Source: DATEPR01 sp036503065 (GTDB lineage Bacteria; Actinomycetota; Actinomycetes; Mycobacteriales; Pseudonocardiaceae). Taken from it: a stretch of 8,482 bases of DNA. The stretch is taken from contig DASXXM010000245.1 of NCBI GenBank assembly GCA_036503065.1, positions 1 through 8,482 of the forward strand. Reading direction: 5' to 3'. The notes below the pieces were generated by a model, which was not told the origin of the DNA, made no database searches, and was given only the letters and a program-made list of their open reading frames with translations. The stretch's first letter is position 1. Every line of letters starts with the position of its first letter. A program made the position numbers and the translations under genes. Below are positions 4,996 to 8,482 of this stretch, one piece after another.

Positions 4996-6699
4996 CTGGC
5001 GCACGACGTCCTCCGGACGCCGGGGCAACCGCTGGACAAGCCGACCCGCACCGAGATGCAGGCCAGGCTGGGCGCGGACTTCTCGTCGGTCCGCGTGCAC
5101 ACCGGCCCGCTGGCGCAGCGGTCGGCAGCGCAGTTCGGGGCGCGGGCCTACACGTCGGGGGAACACGTCGTCGTCGGGCATGGCGGTGCGGACCGGCACA
5201 CGCTCGCGCACGAACTGACCCACGTCGTCCAGCAGCGCGCCGGACAGGTCTCGGGCACGGACAACGGCGCGGGCTACCAGGTCAGTGATCCCACGGACCA
5301 CTTCGAGGTGGCTGCCGAACGCAACGCACGGCGTGTCATGTCCGGGTCGACGCCCAGCACGATGGCGGGCGAGCCGGCACCCGGGCACGGCCAAGCGGCG
5401 ATCCAACGCGACGTGGGCTTCGAGTTCGAGACGCCGGTGGACACGTTCGCCGTCGATCCCGGCCTGCGCAACTCGGAGCGGGCGGCGACACGCTACATCA
5501 AGCAGTTCCGCACCAGGGGCCAGTGGGAGGGCCGCGACTTCGCGGACCCCACCGCCACCGAGTACATGGGCCGGGGGCTGCGGAAGAAGGAAACCATCGC
5601 CACCGTCCCGGGCCTGTTCACCATGGAGGCCGACGAGACGACTCTCGGTGGTTCCGACCTGGAGTTCGTCACGGCCGCGTTCCCGGAGACCGCCGAGGGT
5701 CTTGCCCAGCTCATCCGGGCGATGACGCAGATCACCGAGGTGGCAGCGCATCTGAGCGCCGGCGGGGTCTTCGACGCCGGCCAACTGGCCAAGTGGGCGG
5801 GCGGCACGGCGGCACGCCCGTCGGACAGCGCGCCGGCCGGGACCGCGACCGGCAAGCAACGCGGCACGTTCAAGAAGATGGTGTCGAGCGAGGCGCGCCG
5901 GGAATACGCCGTGACGAACGCCGGACCCGTCACCGCCAACCCGCAGACGACGGCCGGCGTGCTCCTGTCCCGCATTCCGGATCTCGTACGGGAGATCACG
6001 GCGCCGCCGCCCGCCGGCGGGCCGGCCTTCAATCCCATGGGCGCCGAGGACGCCGCAGGGGTGCAGACACGTGCGCTCCAGCAGGTGAACGCGTACCTGC
6101 GGCCGGGTTTCCTCGTCCCCAGCGCCGACCCCGACCGGCCGGCCGCCCCGCCGAGTGCCGAACTGCGGGGTCTGCTCACGTTGATCGCCACCTATCTCAT
6201 CTCGGGTGCGGCGTCCCGCCAGCAGAACTACGTGAAGGGCATCGCGCCGTTGCTCGCCCGCACCGACTTCGCCACGATGTACGGCCAACTCCCCCAGGAA
6301 GAACAGGCCAATTTCAAGGAGAAACCGGCCATCTTCATCGACACGGCGCTGCGCGCGGCCGGCCTGCCGACCACCGACGGACCCGTCGTCGCCGGGGTCA
6401 TCGGCACCACCCCACCGCAGGGGAACATCCAGCACGTGACCCGCCGGATCTGGTTGAACGGCATGGTCGATGGCACGGATCTCATGTCCGGAGCCGGTTA
6501 CGCGCGGTACGACTGGGGACGGACCGACAACGCGGAAGTCGCGTCGGAGTTCGAATCCATGGGTTCGCTCGGCTCCCGTACGGATCCGGGCGACCTGCCG
6601 ATCCTGGAACTGCGCCGGATGAAGAAGTCCGTCCCCTTCGGACAGTGGACCGCACTGGCACGGGCGGCGTTCGAGCTCATCGGGCGGGTCAACCACTGA
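4846..6699 (+). CDS. eCIS_core (DUF4157) metallopeptidase-like protein with C-terminal putative effector domain
   Basis: A 617-residue protein with three parts. Residues 1-50 repeat the leader of the previous gene (MHEHARRTED and SVVALQRRVGNTAVTHL). Residues 55-132 are the eCIS_core domain, formerly DUF4157: PLDKPTRTEMQARLGADFSS, VRVHTG (83-88), GARAYTSGEHVVVG (98-111) and AHELTHVVQQRAG (121-133). HELTH (122-126) is an intact HEXXH zinc-peptidase motif. The usual following helix is present as DPTDHFEVAAERNARRVM (148-165), whose Glu could be a third metal ligand. After an IQR junction (186-188) comes an unassigned C-terminal region with GFEFET (191-196) and MEADETTLGGSDLEFVT (260-276). These two clusters faintly recall amidoligase/glutamine-synthetase-like ligases, but I cannot confirm this. 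The ATG at 4846 has GGGAGG six bases upstream; the frame is open from 4744, yet that extension is the leader. The gene ends 11 bases inside the converging ATPase gene. Confidence 0.9.
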   Translation: MHEHARRTEDAAHAVHRTPATQAGRAAGLRSPASVVALQRRVGNTAVTHLLAHDVLRTPGQPLDKPTRTEMQARLGADFSSVRVHTGPLAQRSAAQFGARAYTSGEHVVVGHGGADRHTLAHELTHVVQQRAGQVSGTDNGAGYQVSDPTDHFEVAAERNARRVMSGSTPSTMAGEPAPGHGQAAIQRDVGFEFETPVDTFAVDPGLRNSERAATRYIKQFRTRGQWEGRDFADPTATEYMGRGLRKKETIATVPGLFTMEADETTLGGSDLEFVTAAFPETAEGLAQLIRAMTQITEVAAHLSAGGVFDAGQLAKWAGGTAARPSDSAPAGTATGKQRGTFKKMVSSEARREYAVTNAGPVTANPQTTAGVLLSRIPDLVREITAPPPAGGPAFNPMGAEDAAGVQTRALQQVNAYLRPGFLVPSADPDRPAAPPSAELRGLLTLIATYLISGAASRQQNYVKGIAPLLARTDFATMYGQLPQEEQANFKEKPAIFIDTALRAAGLPTTDGPVVAGVIGTTPPQGNIQHVTRRIWLNGMVDGTDLMSGAGYARYDWGRTDNAEVASEFESMGSLGSRTDPGDLPILELRRMKKSVPFGQWTALARAAFELIGRVNH

Positions 6700-8482
6700 C
6701 GTCGAGCCACGGGCCGAACTCGCTCTCCAGCAACAGCCTGCCCAGCTTGCGGTACTCGCGGACGATCGACGACATCACGTCGGCCATGCCCAGCGGCCGA
6801 CCGGTGCCGGCGCACAGGTAGGCGGCGGTGATCGCGCACGAGCGGATCGAGCCGCCGGCCAGTTCGAACCGGTTCCCGCAGAACTCCAGGTCCAGGTCGT
6901 CGCCACGGGGCATCGCGCGGCCGAGGCAGCGGTCCCACAGCGCCAGCCGCCCGGCCGCGTCGGGCATGGGGAAGTCGGCGACCACGTCAAGGCGCCGGGT
7001 GAACGCGTCGTCGAGATTGGTCCGCAGGTTCGTGGTGAGCACGGCGATGCCGTCGAAGGACTCCATACGCTGCAACAGGTACGCCGACTCGATGTTGGCG
7101 TGCCGGTCGTGCGCGTCCTTGACCTGCGAGCGCTTGCCGAACACGGCGTCGGCCTCGTCGAACAGCAGCACCCCGTTGACGAGCGCCGCCTCGGTGAAGA
7201 TCCGTTCCAGGTTCTTCTCGGTCTCCCCCACGTACTTGTCCACGACGGCGGACAGGTCCACCACGTACAGCTCCACGCCCAGTTCCGCCGCGACCACTTC
7301 GGCCGACATCGTCTTGCCGGTGCCCGATTCCCCGGCGAACAGCGCGAGCACCCCGTGGCCGCGCCCGCCGCCCGGCCGCATCCCCCAGCCGCCGAGCACC
7401 TGGTCGCGGTGTCGCGCGCGGGCGACGAGCTCGGCCAGCCCGGTGCGGGTCAGCGCGGGCAGCACGAGATCGTCCCAGCCGACCGCCGGGGTGATGCGCC
7501 GGGCGAGCCGTTCCAGTCCGGCGCCGTTCTGGGTGCGCACCGCCCTGCGGACGTCCCGCGCCGTGACCGGCCGCCGGTCGACGGCGGCCAGCGCCACGGC
7601 AACGGCGGCGGCCCGGTCGGTCTGCTCCGTGGTCAGCCGCAACGGTGCCACCACGTCCGCGAGGTCGGCGTCACGCAGATCGGTGTCGGCCATGGCCCGC
7701 TGCCACCGCCGCGTGCGGTCGGCGACGCTCGGGCGTGGCACGCTCAGCTCGATCGGGTCATGGTTGGCCCACAACGGATCCCAGCCACGCACACCATGCA
7801 GCACCAGCCGCACGCCCGCGGACTGTCCGATCAGCTCACGCAGCAAGGACACCCGGCCGGGGTCCATGGCCGCCACCGGTCCGACCACGACCCCGTGACC
7901 GCCCAGCCGCGCCTCCCGGACCACCGCCGCCAACACCGGTGCCGGCGCCGATGCGAACGCGGCAACATCGACCACCACCGCGCCGCACCCGGCCAGCGCG
8001 AGCCCGGTCACCGCGGTCCCGGCCGCGTCGACGCCCCGTAGATACACGATCCCGACATCGGTGGCGGCCGCGACGCGCTGCCCGACCAGGTCGGCGGGGT
8101 CAGTGGGGTCGGCCGGACGCACCGTGGCGATGCCGCGCAGCAGTGCGTCGGGCTCGTCGCCGCCCAGCAGGTGCGCCACGACCCGGTCGGGCACCCGCAG
8201 TGCCCGCGACAGCCCGGGCCGGTCGGCGTCGTGCACCTCGATCAGGCCGCCCGCGACCAGCGGCGCGGTGGGCGACAACAGAAACCGGCCGGGACCGGCG
8301 GCCGGCAACCCACACAATTCGAGGGCGAGGCCGATGGTCGGCCGACCGCGGGTCACGTCGTCGTTGAGGTAGCCGTAGAGCCGCTCGAACCGGACGTCGA
8401 CCTCCGGGGCCAGCGCGATGAGCAGCAGTTCGACGTCCAGCGCCCTGAGTCCGAACGCGACGGTGAGCCGGTCCAGCCGGGA
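6689..8482 (-). CDS. eCIS AAA+ ATPase (partial, start outside window)
   Basis: The 3' part of the conserved AAA+ ATPase of eCIS clusters; 597 residues are visible. The frame is open to the right edge and already shows conserved sequence there (RLTVAFGLRALDVELLLIAL, then RFERLYGYLNDDVTRGRP), so the GTG at 8356 inside that motif is not the start. Residues 1-100 are the winged-helix-like family N-terminus, followed by a degenerate ATPase-like region to about 290. The active AAA+ module has Walker A GESGTGKT (384-391, bases 7310-7333), VDKYVGETEKNLERIF, Walker B LLFDEADA (439-446, bases 7145-7168), sensor-1 TTN (483-485) and paired arginines in AFTRR for the trans-acting finger. All key residues are intact, so it should hydrolyse ATP. 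The family is thought to act on assembly or remodelling of the contractile particle; its precise job is debated. In related clusters it is usually co-directional with the sheath, as here, but often directly adjacent. Confidence 0.96.
   Translation of the reverse strand, partial: SRLDRLTVAFGLRALDVELLLIALAPEVDVRFERLYGYLNDDVTRGRPTIGLALELCGLPAAGPGRFLLSPTAPLVAGGLIEVHDADRPGLSRALRVPDRVVAHLLGGDEPDALLRGIATVRPADPTDPADLVGQRVAAATDVGIVYLRGVDAAGTAVTGLALAGCGAVVVDVAAFASAPAPVLAAVVREARLGGHGVVVGPVAAMDPGRVSLLRELIGQSAGVRLVLHGVRGWDPLWANHDPIELSVPRPSVADRTRRWQRAMADTDLRDADLADVVAPLRLTTEQTDRAAAVAVALAAVDRRPVTARDVRRAVRTQNGAGLERLARRITPAVGWDDLVLPALTRTGLAELVARARHRDQVLGGWGMRPGGGRGHGVLALFAGESGTGKTMSAEVVAAELGVELYVVDLSAVVDKYVGETEKNLERIFTEAALVNGVLLFDEADAVFGKRSQVKDAHDRHANIESAYLLQRMESFDGIAVLTTNLRTNLDDAFTRRLDVVADFPMPDAAGRLALWDRCLGRAMPRGDDLDLEFCGNRFELAGGSIRSCAITAAYLCAGTGRPLGMADVMSSIVREYRKLGRLLLESEFGPWLDVSG

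Noticed and set aside
4690..6696. A 668-codon minus-strand frame opposite the second cargo gene
   Set aside because: It has an Arg-rich shadow composition, while the plus strand carries an intact DUF4157 domain.
6828..8041. Plus-strand frames opposite the ATPase
   Set aside because: They are Ser/Arg/Pro-rich antisense shadows; the minus strand has intact Walker A, Walker B and sensor-1 motifs.
1..8482. CRISPR array, tRNA, rRNA, insertion sequence or attachment site
   Set aside because: No regularly spaced short repeats, transposase coding, terminal inverted repeats or tRNA-like cloverleaf were seen. The only long direct repeat is the cargo leader cassette.

Overview
This window comes from a high-GC actinomycete. 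Coding frames end mostly in G or C, the genes are tightly packed with ATGA and GTGA overlaps, and the proteins resemble those of Pseudonocardiales and Streptomyces relatives. It holds part of an extracellular contractile injection system (eCIS), a phage-tail-like nanomachine. The genus is inference; the eCIS assignment rests on recognisable sheath, tube, AAA+ ATPase, DUF6760-type and eCIS_core (DUF4157) sequences.

Layout. At the right edge, on the minus strand, is the large 3' part of the eCIS AAA+ ATPase (stop at 6689, start beyond the window). Facing it on the plus strand are two genes, 3122-4747 and 4846-6699. Both begin with a near-identical N-terminal segment but continue into unrelated C-terminal regions, and they are the best candidates for injected cargo. 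The second carries an eCIS_core/DUF4157 domain with an intact HEXXH motif, followed by an unassigned domain with faint amidoligase-like motifs. The first has no DUF4157 domain and an unrecognised C-terminal region. From 2896 leftwards, on the minus strand, a compact structural operon runs: tail sheath (503 aa), tail tube (146 aa), a T4-baseplate-chaperone-like protein (146 aa), a 52-aa DUF6760-type protein, and the start of a proline/serine/arginine-rich protein that leaves the window at its left edge.

How it fits together. Sheath and tube form the contractile cylinder and inner tube. The small proteins probably assist baseplate or tail assembly. The AAA+ ATPase acts on the assembled particle or sheath in this family. 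The two plus-strand genes probably encode payloads or payload-associated proteins recognised through their shared N-terminus. Their insertion in reverse orientation between the ATPase and sheath genes means the structural operon needs its own promoter in the 225-bp divergent gap at 2897-3121.

The most notable structure is a duplicated cassette. About 75-80 bp of 5' leader (a conserved block, an ACCGGT-centred palindrome, a TTGAATGGCTG element and a GGGAGG ribosome site) and the first 50 or so codons are shared by both plus-strand genes, while everything downstream differs. This looks like a modular expression and targeting head joined to exchangeable effector tails.
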